Of a stretch of 57,025 bases of DNA, positions 41,320-48,768 are shown piece by piece. The notes below the pieces were generated by a model, which worked only from the letters and a program-made list of their open reading frames with translations, was not told where the DNA came from and searched no databases. Source of the DNA: Sphingobium sp. KCTC 72723 (GTDB taxonomy: Bacteria; Pseudomonadota; Alphaproteobacteria; Sphingomonadales; Sphingomonadaceae). The translations under genes were made by a program, and so were the position numbers. The DNA lies in assembly GCF_014280435.1 (NCBI RefSeq), contig NZ_CP060389.1:1-57025 (forward strand). Reading direction: 5' to 3'. Each line of letters opens with the position of its first letter. Positions within the stretch are counted from its first letter, which is position 1.

Positions 41320-41633
41320 CACGTTCCCGAAATGGTATCGACGAGCCAACCGGCGCCGAAAACGATGAAGCAGCCGACGATGATCGAGCCAAGCAGCCCC
41401 TTATTGCCAGCGCCGAAGAAGAACATGATGCCGGCGATGACCAGCGCGATTGCGGCCAGACCCTTTGCGATAGGCCCGGTCAGCAAATTGAGGATGGAGT
41501 CGACCATGGACGCCACCTCTGTCTGGTTTGCGGCCTGCGCCCATGCGGGAACAGGCAGCATCGAGAGGACGGCACCGGCGAGCGCGTAGTTGGTCGACCA
41601 CCGCCCCTTGATGTTGGAAACGAGCTTTTTCAT
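41319..41633 (-). CDS. virB2: VirB2-like major pilin candidate, middle copy
   Basis: 104 residues. The long signal peptide (ALAGAVLSMLPVPAWAQAAN) is cleaved near AWAQA, then come two helices (IAKGLAAIALVIAGIMFFFG and LLGSIIVGCFIVFGAGWLV) with the short polar loop AGNKG between. Of the three tandem copies this is closest to the classical VirB2/TrbC pattern. Both ends overlap neighbouring pilin-like genes by ATGA, so translation is coupled. Confidence 0.87.
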   Translation of the reverse strand: MKKLVSNIKGRWSTNYALAGAVLSMLPVPAWAQAANQTEVASMVDSILNLLTGPIAKGLAAIALVIAGIMFFFGAGNKGLLGSIIVGCFIVFGAGWLVDTISGT

Positions 41634-41887
41634 CAGAAGAAACCTCCACTTGCTACGATTGCGATGCCCACGCAGAAAGTAATGAACACGATAAGTGTCC
41701 CTCTTCCTGTCATGATGAGAATGCCCAGCCAAATTACGCCAAGCATTATTGCCGGTCCTACGAGAGCTTTTAATTCGTTGAGGACCGTTGTTGCTATCCC
41801 GTTCACATCAGCATGAGCGGGAGTTGCAACGAGGCCGAGCACAAGCACGACCGACAATCTCTTGATGATCTTCAGCAAGATGCTCAC
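41633..41887 (-). CDS. VirB2-like pilin, first copy in order of transcription
   Basis: 84 residues from GTG 41887, which has GGAGGGAGG directly upstream and overlaps the end of virB1. The signal peptide ends near TPAHADVNG. Two helices (VGPAIMLGVIWLGILIMTG and LIVFITFCVGIAIVASGGFF) flank the short loop GRG. Same layout as the two genes after it but different sequence. It may be a minor pilin, an alternative major pilin or an assembly factor. Confidence 0.8.
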   Translation of the reverse strand: MSILLKIIKRLSVVLVLGLVATPAHADVNGIATTVLNELKALVGPAIMLGVIWLGILIMTGRGTLIVFITFCVGIAIVASGGFF

Positions 41888-42888
41888 AGGCCTCCCTCCA
41901 CCGAACCGGAGGACTGGCGTTGCCGCCAACTGGCCTGTGCGAAAACGTCCCACGCGGGGGGCGGGCTTGCGCCCTCCGCACCGTCGCGCGTCTCGGAATT
42001 GAGTGAAGCGGACACCTGATAAGCGCCTGCCACCGCCTGTTGAGGCTGATATGTCGCCACCGCCCAAGGCGCTTGAGCATCGCTAGGCCGTTCGAGGGGA
42101 GAGCCTGTGTCCGTCCCCCAAGCGACGTGCCAATGATCCGAATGCTTCGGATCACCTGGCCCAAGCAATTCTACGATCCGAACACCATTGGCCGCCATCA
42201 CGGCGCGAATTTGATCGCGGGTAATCGCGCCAACGCCGCCACGCGGAACGAAATCGACCGCACGACCGACCTTGTGATAGCTATGGACGGCTCCATAGGT
42301 CGCGTTGATCGGGCGCAGCGTATCGGTGATCCTGCCGCCGAATGCCGAAAGCAACAGGTTTCCAACCTTGTCCGGCGACACCGAGCCATAGGAGAGCTGC
42401 ACCACCGCAGGCCGCACCGCAGACGTGCGACCAGTCGCCGCCGCATAGACCTTCCGGACATATCCGTTGAATAAGCCCTTGGCCCGCGAGCCGGTATTAT
42501 ACTCGCTCAGCGCCGCGCGGAGGGGGTCAGCGTGCCCCGCCACACGAGCGCGGCTGTAATTGTCAGCAAGCAGCGCCGCGCCTGCCCGCAGGTTTGTGCA
42601 GGGGTCGAAAACCGTCTCGGCTGTCACACCGAGGCGCGCAAAATTCGCGCTGTTGATTTGCATGAGGCCAGCGTCAAAGTTGGCCCCTTTGCGAAGTAGG
42701 CCCCGCGCTGTGGCGCTTGCATCGGCTCCGTTGGCCGGTTGGCGTTGGAGCGAACCGCCCGAATTGACGCCGATCCGATAGGGATGGCCCTCAGATTCCA
42801 CCTGTATGATTGCCGTCATCGTTGCAGGCGCGACATTCGCCGCGCATGATTGCAGTAACGCCGCCAAAACCGTAGCATCTAAAGGCAT
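41884..42888 (-). CDS. virB1: VirB1 lytic transglycosylase fused to M15-like peptidase domain
   Basis: 334 residues. Residues about 1-150 form a lysozyme-like transglycosylase (IIQVESEGHPYRIGVNSGG with the catalytic Glu, FDAGLMQINSANFARLGV, LRAALSEYNTGS). Residues about 170-285 match M15-type peptidoglycan peptidases: AVHSYHKVGRAVDFVPRGG and PKHSDHWHVAW supply the H-x6-D and H-x-x-H-x-H zinc pattern. One protein could thus cut both the glycan strand and the peptide crosslink. No signal peptide is seen. First gene of the T4SS operon. Confidence 0.85.
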   Translation of the reverse strand: MPLDATVLAALLQSCAANVAPATMTAIIQVESEGHPYRIGVNSGGSLQRQPANGADASATARGLLRKGANFDAGLMQINSANFARLGVTAETVFDPCTNLRAGAALLADNYSRARVAGHADPLRAALSEYNTGSRAKGLFNGYVRKVYAAATGRTSAVRPAVVQLSYGSVSPDKVGNLLLSAFGGRITDTLRPINATYGAVHSYHKVGRAVDFVPRGGVGAITRDQIRAVMAANGVRIVELLGPGDPKHSDHWHVAWGTDTGSPLERPSDAQAPWAVATYQPQQAVAGAYQVSASLNSETRDGAEGASPPPAWDVFAQASWRQRQSSGSVEGGL

Positions 42889-43188
42889 TCAGCGCACCTT
42901 TATGGAGAGTCCGGTTTCTCTGGTACACATATCCGACACTACCGACAACACGCTTTCGGCTTGTGGGATTCCGCGATGCGATGAACGGTTGATCGTCTTT
43001 TTGGCCGGAGCTGAACCCGAACGCGCTTGATGGAGACGGCACCTATGGCTTAGCTCTTGCTCCATATTTCGGCTGAATGCTGTTCAGCTTCACCTACGAG
43101 CCAAAGCGGAACCGCATTGCCAAAGACGATCCTATTTCTGTCGGAAACGGCTCATTCTCCATCCATTTCGGAGCAGAAGGCTCTCTGC
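42889..43188. promoter_or_regulatory. Divergent promoter region of the T4SS operon
   Basis: 300 bp between virB1 (leftward) and the DNA-binding protein gene (rightward). No gene is seen. As the only sizeable gap before the 13-kb T4SS operon, it must hold its main promoter. The rightward gene encodes a plausible regulator. Confidence 0.5.
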
Positions 43189-43674
43189 ATGGAGGACAGT
43201 GATCTAGTCGCGAACGAAGCGCGGATGGATCTCAATGATTTGCCGAACAAGCTCGCGCAGGGCGGCATGCCGCTGGAAAGCGGCGACAGGATCAAAATCT
43301 ATGATTTCACCTGTCTGCCCATGCACCCGCAGAACCTTCTTCGTTTCATGCGGCAAATGCTGAAAAAGGGGGTCAGCATCCAGTTCGCCGCCCCTGGGAT
43401 CGTTATCAAACCCGAGGAAGGCAACGACCTATTCAAGCTGGTCACTGGACTCGATAATCACTGGCGCCTCACCCACGGCGTCAGAACTCGCCCGACCGAT
43501 TCAAAGCCGGGGCGCAAGCCCAAGCTGACCGAGGATCAGCTTCCCGCCATCAGGCGCATGCTTGACGATAGCGGCGCAACGGTAAGCAGCGTTGCGAAAG
43601 ATTTGGGCATCGGCCGCACCACATTATTTGATTTTTTGCAGCGGCATCGGGATTCCGAGGCGGTGACTTCATGA
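43189..43674 (+). CDS. Resolvase-derived DNA-binding protein without catalytic residues
   Basis: 161 residues. The C-terminus (KPGRKPKLTEDQLPAIRRML, then SVAKDLGIGRTTLFDFLQRH) is the Hin-type helix-turn-helix of serine recombinases. The part before it (DRIKIYDFTCLPMHPQNLL, then KKGVSIQFAAPGIVI) follows the second half of a resolvase catalytic domain, but the nucleophile Ser and the catalytic Arg residues are missing. This suggests a recombinase turned regulator. It is divergent from virB1 and may control the transfer operon. ATG 43189 is chosen; upstream in-frame residues look non-coding. Confidence 0.7.
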   Translation: MEDSDLVANEARMDLNDLPNKLAQGGMPLESGDRIKIYDFTCLPMHPQNLLRFMRQMLKKGVSIQFAAPGIVIKPEEGNDLFKLVTGLDNHWRLTHGVRTRPTDSKPGRKPKLTEDQLPAIRRMLDDSGATVSSVAKDLGIGRTTLFDFLQRHRDSEAVTS

Positions 43675-43911
43675 GTCCCCGAGCAATACTGCTAGCGACG
43701 TTCCTAGGCCGAGGGCTAGACCTGCGATTTCACGGAGCGTAATCTCCGTCGCCTTGCCATCCATTATTGAATGAAGCCGCTCAACATCAATGGCGCTGGC
43801 GTGCGCAAGTTGGGCGACTGATATTCCAGTTTTCTTGCATTCGCTTGCAGTTTTATTGGCGAGGGTCTGAGTGAGACTTGAACCCTCGCCCCTATTGTTT
43901 AGCATCGTCAT
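43669..43911 (-). CDS. Small XRE-like helix-turn-helix protein
   Basis: 80 residues. ISVAQLAHASAIDVERLHSI followed by MDGKATEITLREIAGLAL is a Cro/C1-type helix-turn-helix. It converges with the preceding gene and overlaps its end by 6 bp. Another XRE gene lies 85 bp to the right on the same strand. A likely repressor; its target is unknown. Confidence 0.7.
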   Translation of the reverse strand: MTMLNNRGEGSSLTQTLANKTASECKKTGISVAQLAHASAIDVERLHSIMDGKATEITLREIAGLALGLGTSLAVLLGDS

Positions 43912-43996
43912 TCATTGTCTCTGCTGCCGTTGAGAGGCCGATTACCTTAACCCTCCCTCTCCTGGCATATCCAGCTAACAATAATCATTAGCAGAC

Positions 43997-44251
43997 CTAC
44001 TTCTTCTTTATCGTATCGCTCAGCAGCTCAATCACGCTGCACTCCAATCCCTTTGCCAGATGTTCGATGACCTCCAGCGTGGGATTCGCCTTCCCGTGCT
44101 CGATATACGATAAGTGGGAAGCGGCGATGCCGCTTCGCTCCGACAATTCGGCCTGCGAAATCTTGAGTTTCGCTCGGCGCGCTCGGCAGTTTTCACCCAG
44201 CCTTGTGGCCAGCTCAGACGCCGCTTGGTCTAGTTTTAGGTATTGCGGCAT
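43997..44251 (-). CDS. XRE-family transcriptional regulator
   Basis: 84 residues. A classical Cro/C1 HTH: RRAKLKISQAELSERSGIAA and SHLSYIEHGKANPTLEVIEH. It has no sensor domain. It is divergent from the gene at 44363 across 111 bp containing a likely shared promoter region. It probably controls element gene expression, in the manner of the repressors of other conjugative elements. Confidence 0.88.
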   Translation of the reverse strand: MPQYLKLDQAASELATRLGENCRARRAKLKISQAELSERSGIAASHLSYIEHGKANPTLEVIEHLAKGLECSVIELLSDTIKKK

Positions 44252-44362
44252 TGCGATCCCGATTTCCTTTTCTGGCTGTTAATCATCCGATACGGACACA
44301 TATAACGCGGTGGCGGCTAACGCGACACTATCTCTGATTAACTACCCGAGGGGCGGTCAAAT

Positions 44363-44842
44363 TTGACAACCCCCCGTATTCGCAATAGCCAATGCACCAT
44401 GGGCCAACCCGCTGCACAGAATCGAGTCGTGACTCCCGCCGCTTGTATGAGACGCAAGCGGCAGGCGCTCTATGATGCTGACTTTGTTCAATGTAAGTTG
44501 CAAATCCCAATTAGCTTTGCCGAGCACCTAAAGGAGCTGAAGGCCCGCCATAAAATGCGCGGCCTTGACCATGTTGTTTCTGCGATGATTAGAAAAGCTA
44601 TTCTTGCTTACTCTGCGGCTGAGCTGGTTCCACCGCCCCCGCCAGACGATCACATGAATATGAAGCAGATCGCCGTGCATATACCGCGCGAGCATCATGC
44701 CTTCCTTGAAGCCATCGCACATCGAAATCGTGGCATCCCGCTAGGGGCCGCGCTCGAAACCATTGGTGCCTACGTCAAGGATTTGACGCCAGCACCCGTG
44801 CAACTGCCACTGATCGAAGAAGGGGGAGCCGTGAGCGGATAA
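44363..44842 (+). CDS. Unknown protein with two RHH-like repeats
   Basis: 159 residues from ATG 44363, or 131 from ATG 44447, where the conserved-looking part begins. Two related segments are seen: VQCKLQIPISFAEHLKELKA, and KQIAVHIPREHHAFLEAIAH after a Pro-rich linker (ELVPPPPPDD). Each resembles a strand-helix-helix ribbon unit. It could be a DNA-binding copy-number or transfer regulator. A GC-rich hairpin follows the stop. Confidence 0.6.
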   Translation: MTTPRIRNSQCTMGQPAAQNRVVTPAACMRRKRQALYDADFVQCKLQIPISFAEHLKELKARHKMRGLDHVVSAMIRKAILAYSAAELVPPPPPDDHMNMKQIAVHIPREHHAFLEAIAHRNRGIPLGAALETIGAYVKDLTPAPVQLPLIEEGGAVSG

Positions 44843-44847
44843 ACGAA

Positions 44848-44866
44848 GCCCGGCACGAGGCCGGGC
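44848..44866 (+). terminator. Hairpin GCCCGGC-ACGAG-GCCGGGC
   Basis: A perfect 7-bp stem 6 bp after the stop at 44842. No T-run follows, so strength as a terminator is uncertain. Confidence 0.5.
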
Positions 44867-45028
44867 ATCGGGGTTGCTATCAGGTGGTTGGCGCCACTTA
44901 AATCGCAAATCTGTCATTCAAAGCTAGTGATTAGATAGACCTCCCCGAACCCACTGTCAAGAAACAGCGCGTCTCGCGCCACGTTATAGCTTTGCCCGCG
45001 AACGGCCTTCCACATGGGAGGACGAACG

Positions 45029-46054
45029 ATGCTGCTTACCCTTGAAACAAGCCTCGCTGACGTGCCGACAGGCGCAGTCGCGGAGCTGCGCGCCTTCGGC
45101 ATTGTTGATGCGGACATTGCCGCCGCGTTCGAGCTTCAACAGAAGCAACGATCATGCGGCGTGCCGGTCCTGCCACTGGCCGTCATTTGCGGCGTGCGTC
45201 CACTCGAACGCGGCACAAAGACAGGGCTTAGCCACACCGCCTCGCGCCTCATCGGCACAAAACCCCGCGGCCGCACAAGTCGGGGCGGTACGCACGTCAC
45301 AGGGCGGCCCGTATGGGCGAACAGCGTCAGGACCGGGGATGCGGCCGAGGCCGAATTTGTCCGGCCCGTCTCATTCGATCAACTGAAAGAGCTTCGCCGC
45401 GCCATCCATCTGATGTTCGAGCGCGCGCGAGATCTAGCCGCCGAAGCAAGGCAGGGTGGCGAGCTAACGCCCGAACAGCATAAGCTGACACTCTTCACCC
45501 GGTCTTGCCGAGATATGCTCCTCAAGATCGTGGACGAGCTGCGCTATCGCAAAGGCTGGTGCGTGCCCTCTTATGAGACGCTCATGCGCTGGACGCGGCT
45601 TGGCCGACGCACCGTGAAATACTCGCTCGACCGGCTGCGCGAGTTGGGCTTACTCGAATGGATCAGACGGTACGACTACACCCGCGACAGCCAGCACGGG
45701 GCGCGATCCGAACAGACCTCCAATCTCTACCGCTGCCATGTCCCTCAGTGGATCGGTAAGATGATCGGGCTTTTCTCCCCAGTCCCCGAGGATGAGACGC
45801 AGCGCCGGGCTGACAGCTTGGAGCAACACGCGGATATGCTCGCATCGGTCGGAGCAATCGAGCGCCGCCGCCTTATGCCCGACGACCCAGCCCAGCGGGC
45901 GGCACTGATCCTGGCCGCCGAGCGCTCCGCTGCCCGGCAAGCCTCAGATGCGTATTCCCGTGGGTGCAATAACGGCACTGCTCCTCATACAGTTTTATAT
46001 TCTATCTCTACGGAGAAGCGGAGTTGCCCTAGTCGGGCAACGATTCAGCCCTGA
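45029..46054 (+). CDS. Winged-helix protein, candidate replication initiator
   Basis: 341 residues from ATG 45029 (GGGAGGACGAACG upstream). The central region WCVPSYETLMRWTRLGRRTV followed by KYSLDRLRELGLLEWIRRYD is a winged helix-turn-helix like those of plasmid replication initiators and helper HTH proteins. The Arg/Gly-rich region about 60-95 may be disordered. A primase gene and parA lie elsewhere in the element, consistent with autonomous replication, but no iterons are seen beside this gene, so a regulatory role is possible. The gap to 46333 shows no gene. Confidence 0.6.
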   Translation: MLLTLETSLADVPTGAVAELRAFGIVDADIAAAFELQQKQRSCGVPVLPLAVICGVRPLERGTKTGLSHTASRLIGTKPRGRTSRGGTHVTGRPVWANSVRTGDAAEAEFVRPVSFDQLKELRRAIHLMFERARDLAAEARQGGELTPEQHKLTLFTRSCRDMLLKIVDELRYRKGWCVPSYETLMRWTRLGRRTVKYSLDRLRELGLLEWIRRYDYTRDSQHGARSEQTSNLYRCHVPQWIGKMIGLFSPVPEDETQRRADSLEQHADMLASVGAIERRRLMPDDPAQRAALILAAERSAARQASDAYSRGCNNGTAPHTVLYSISTEKRSCPSRATIQP

Positions 46055-46333
46055 CGGGCATCGAGGCGGCACGCTAACGGCTTCGATTTCGCCATCAGCG
46101 CCAGATCAAAGGACAGGACCGTCGGCTTCGCCGCCGGAATGCTCCCCAGGTGGAGCAAGCGGCTATGACAGCTTCATATTACTCCCCGTCGCGCTTGCTG
46201 CCCGCTTTGAATGGCCTCAGCGTCAATATGCGGCTCCGTTTGAAGGGAACGCGATCCGACTTTTCAAAGCCTAAAGCGATAATTCGGCGGGTTAGCGATT
46301 GTCCGCTTTTGTTCAATACGCTATTACCGGACT

Positions 46334-47185
46334 ATGAAACTGACGCCGACCGCCGCTGCTAAAGAAGCTGTGAAACGCCTCAACGGAACGTGGCACGGGT
46401 CTTACGGCAAGGCGCGTTGCCCGGCACATGAGGATCGCAGCCCGTCGCTTTCCGTCACACCTGGGAAAGACGTGGTGTTGTTCCACTGTTTCGCCGGTTG
46501 CAACCAGGCCGAGATAATGGCTGCGCTATCCCGGCATGGCGGATATGTCCGCCCTACAGAACGCGACACTACGCCGCCTGTTGCCCGCGACCTGGCACCG
46601 CTGGCGCGCGAGCTATGGAGCAAGGCGTTGCCGATCGCCGGCACCCCTGCCCAACTCTATCTTGAAATGCGCAAAATCGGCCATTCAACAATTGGCCGAT
46701 ATGAGCCTGCATCGCTTGTCTACGAAGAAGGCAAAAAGCTGCGCCTGCCGGCGCTGCTCTTGCCAATCACCGAGCGCCGCCAAGTCATCGCTCTCAAGCG
46801 CATCTTCGTGGACCGGGCAGGAAATAAGAACGGCAGTTTGGTCGAACCCAAACGCACCCTCGCTCTACCGCGCGGCGGCTCAATTCAGATCGGCCGCATC
46901 GAGGCCGACCATCTGAATCTGGCCGAGGGCTTTGAAGATGCCGAGTCCGTCATACGCATGTTCGGTTTGACGGGATGCTGGTCTGCGAACGGCATCGAGC
47001 AATATGCCCACCTCGTAATCCCCGATCATGTCCGCACGATCACAGTCTATTCCCAGCACGGATCAGCCGCGACCCGTGGCCTCGCCAAAGGCGAGGCAAA
47101 CCTGACCGCAAACGGGCGCCGTCTATCCGTCGAATTGCCGCCTATCGGCGGCGATTGGAATGACGCATGGCGAGCCGCCGCGTGA
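46334..47185 (+). CDS. CHC2 zinc-finger/Toprim primase
   Basis: 283 residues. The N-terminal zinc-binding domain has CPAHEDRSPSLSV and LFHCFAGCNQAEIM (Cys/His ligands of CHC2 type). The C-terminal half carries a Toprim-like part with LNLAEGFEDAESV, where the conserved Glu lies in the AEG motif. Such plasmid primases lay down primers on the incoming strand for second-strand synthesis. The stop overlaps the next gene by 19 bp. Confidence 0.88.
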   Translation: MKLTPTAAAKEAVKRLNGTWHGSYGKARCPAHEDRSPSLSVTPGKDVVLFHCFAGCNQAEIMAALSRHGGYVRPTERDTTPPVARDLAPLARELWSKALPIAGTPAQLYLEMRKIGHSTIGRYEPASLVYEEGKKLRLPALLLPITERRQVIALKRIFVDRAGNKNGSLVEPKRTLALPRGGSIQIGRIEADHLNLAEGFEDAESVIRMFGLTGCWSANGIEQYAHLVIPDHVRTITVYSQHGSAATRGLAKGEANLTANGRRLSVELPPIGGDWNDAWRAAA

Positions 47186-47991
47186 AAGCTCAGATAGGTA
47201 TTTTGCTCGCAGGAGCCGTCATTCTTGGCGCGGTTTTCGTGCAATCTCACCCTGATTTTGTCGCGCATCCTCCCCATAGCTCGCGCGAGGCCTGCGGCCA
47301 GTTCTTCGATCCGGCGAATTGTCAGGCAGCGGCGACCTTCGCCGCAATCAATGCAAAACAGCCGATCCGCCAGATCGTCTTGCCCTCGATCCCCGACCCA
47401 GCTCGCACACCTGGCGCGATCAATCCCGTGATCACCCAAGACAATATCGCCGCTACCATCTGCAAAGGCGAGTACCAGGCCGAAAAGTCGCCGCCGCCTT
47501 CGTGGAAGGCCGCGGCGACCCGCCGCCTTGTTGAAAGTCTCTATCCCGGCGAAAATCCCGACGATTTTTCACTCGACTATCTGGTGCCAATCTCTCTTGG
47601 CGGGGCGGTGGCCGATCCGCGAAATCTATGGTTGCAGACGTGGACCGGGCCTGACCGCGAGCTGAAAGACCATCTCGAAATGCTTCTGACGAAGATGGTC
47701 TGCAACCGCCAGATTGCGCTTTCGGTCGCGCAGCAGCGGATCGCTGGCGATTGGCGCGACACGTATCAGCGCGCGATGACGCCGAAAAATCTCGCTCAGT
47801 ATCAAATGCCTTTGAAATGGGCCGTGTCGCCCGAGCAGTTTCCCCCGTTCACGTCCCCTAATGTCGGCCAGATCGAGGGGCAACGTGCCCAGGTCGAAGG
47901 GGAACCGCTGATCTTGCAAGCCGAGCTGGTTGACCCGAAGCCATACGAGGTGCCGTCGATCCCGACCGAGCCACTTTACCCGCAACAGTAG
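47167..47991 (+). CDS. Membrane-anchored HNH-nuclease-like protein with altered motif
   Basis: 274 residues. The N-terminal hydrophobic anchor (QIGILLAGAVILGAVFV) puts the rest in the periplasm. The central part follows an HNH-type family usually reading D-H-L-I-P-L-x-L-G-G...R-N-L-W; here it is LDYLVPISLGGAVADPRNLW, so the catalytic His is replaced by Tyr. ICKGEY and the late QQRIAGDWRDTY also fit. It may be an inactive nuclease reused for structure or binding, or may act with another residue. Role unknown; it sits between primase and a second ssb. Confidence 0.65.
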   Translation: MASRRVKAQIGILLAGAVILGAVFVQSHPDFVAHPPHSSREACGQFFDPANCQAAATFAAINAKQPIRQIVLPSIPDPARTPGAINPVITQDNIAATICKGEYQAEKSPPPSWKAAATRRLVESLYPGENPDDFSLDYLVPISLGGAVADPRNLWLQTWTGPDRELKDHLEMLLTKMVCNRQIALSVAQQRIAGDWRDTYQRAMTPKNLAQYQMPLKWAVSPEQFPPFTSPNVGQIEGQRAQVEGEPLILQAELVDPKPYEVPSIPTEPLYPQQ

Positions 47992-48002
47992 GAGTGCTGG
48001 AA

Positions 48003-48320
48003 ATGCCAAGAAATATCGCTGAATTTCGTATTATTGGACAGGTTGGCGGCGTTGATGAGAAGGAAAAGGTCACGTTCGTCAATATTGCATCGAATTATAA
48101 TCGGCAGGTTGACGGTGAATGGCAGGAAGAGGTTCATTGGAACCGGGTGACTTGCTTTGGAAAGTGCGCTGAATATGCCCAAAACTCCGCAAAAGGTGAC
48201 ATGGTTCATGTAACGGGACGGGTAAAGCAGACCTCATATGATCGTGATGGACAGACAATTTATAACACTGATCTAGTTGCTGATTCATATTCCATTCTTG
48301 TTCGGAAAGATGCCGGGTAA
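48003..48320 (+). CDS. Second single-stranded DNA-binding protein-like gene
   Basis: 105 residues with the same OB-fold landmarks as the ssb at 16.9 kb (NIAEFRIIGQVGGVDEKEK, HWNRVTCFGKCAEYAQNSAK, GDMVHVTGRVKQTSYDRDGQ) and almost no C-terminal tail. The two proteins are clearly paralogous yet diverged. Codon use is more AT-rich than its neighbours. It lies 11 bp after the HNH-like gene and is followed by an intrinsic terminator. Confidence 0.85.
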   Translation: MPRNIAEFRIIGQVGGVDEKEKVTFVNIASNYNRQVDGEWQEEVHWNRVTCFGKCAEYAQNSAKGDMVHVTGRVKQTSYDRDGQTIYNTDLVADSYSILVRKDAG

Positions 48321-48426
48321 CATGGAGCTGGGGGCGGCCTTCGGCACGGCTCTATCTCCGCTCCGCTCCGACCGAACCCGCAAGCGGTTTCGTCCCATTC
48401 GGGTGACGATCCTCGCCTTGAAATCG

Positions 48427-48462
48427 CCGCAGGATCTCGAACGAGATTCTTGCGGTGTTTTT
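48427..48462 (+). terminator. Rho-independent terminator after the second ssb
   Basis: CCGCAGGATCTCG pairs imperfectly with the GAGATTCTTGCGG arm around a short AAC loop, followed by TGTTTTTG. The stem plus T-run fits a real terminator. The rest of 48321-48535 contains only short GC-rich hairpins, including GGCGGCA/TGCCGCC at about 48502. Confidence 0.7.
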
Positions 48463-48535
48463 GTATCTGGCACGCCGGAACACCGGCGCGATCGAACAGG
48501 AGGCGGCAATGCCGCCGCGTCACTGATCCAGTTTC

Positions 48536-48768
48536 GGGGCCTGTTCCGGCCCCCTGGCGCAAGGGCTAGACCGTCTCGGCCGCTGCGCGACCTCCCTTGG
48601 CGATCAGGGCGGTATCCCCATCCTTCCCTCGCTGCGCTCTGTGCAGGACGGGCGATCCCCCTCCGCCCTGATCGGCCCTCACTGCGCCATTCCCCGACCC
48701 ACTTCGCCAGCGGGCAGAAGTCGATGGACGCCATCGCCTTCGGCTCCATTTTAGGAAGGGAACAGCAC
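48536..48768 (+). promoter_or_regulatory. Structured leader, copy A, directly upstream of ardC
   Basis: About 233 bp, matching copy B before parB along its whole length. Elements in order: GGGGCC-TGTTCC-GGCCCC hairpin (48536-48553); a long stem CGATCAGGGCGG/CCGCCCTGATCG (48601-48612 with 48663-48674); and a hairpin GAAGtCGATGG-acg-CCATCGcCTTC (48717-48741), then the ribosome site GGAAGGG. In copy B the long stem has different bases but is still fully paired. No open frame is conserved between the copies. Candidate RNA leader or single-stranded-DNA promoter. Confidence 0.8.

Noticed and set aside
46150..46362. 70-codon frame before the primase gene
   Set aside because: Weak composition, overlaps the primase start and lacks a ribosome site; the gap looks non-coding.
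48277..48768. Upstream extension of the ardC frame
   Set aside because: The extension crosses the terminator and the shared leader and has no protein conservation with the parB copy; the ATG at 48769 has the ribosome site.
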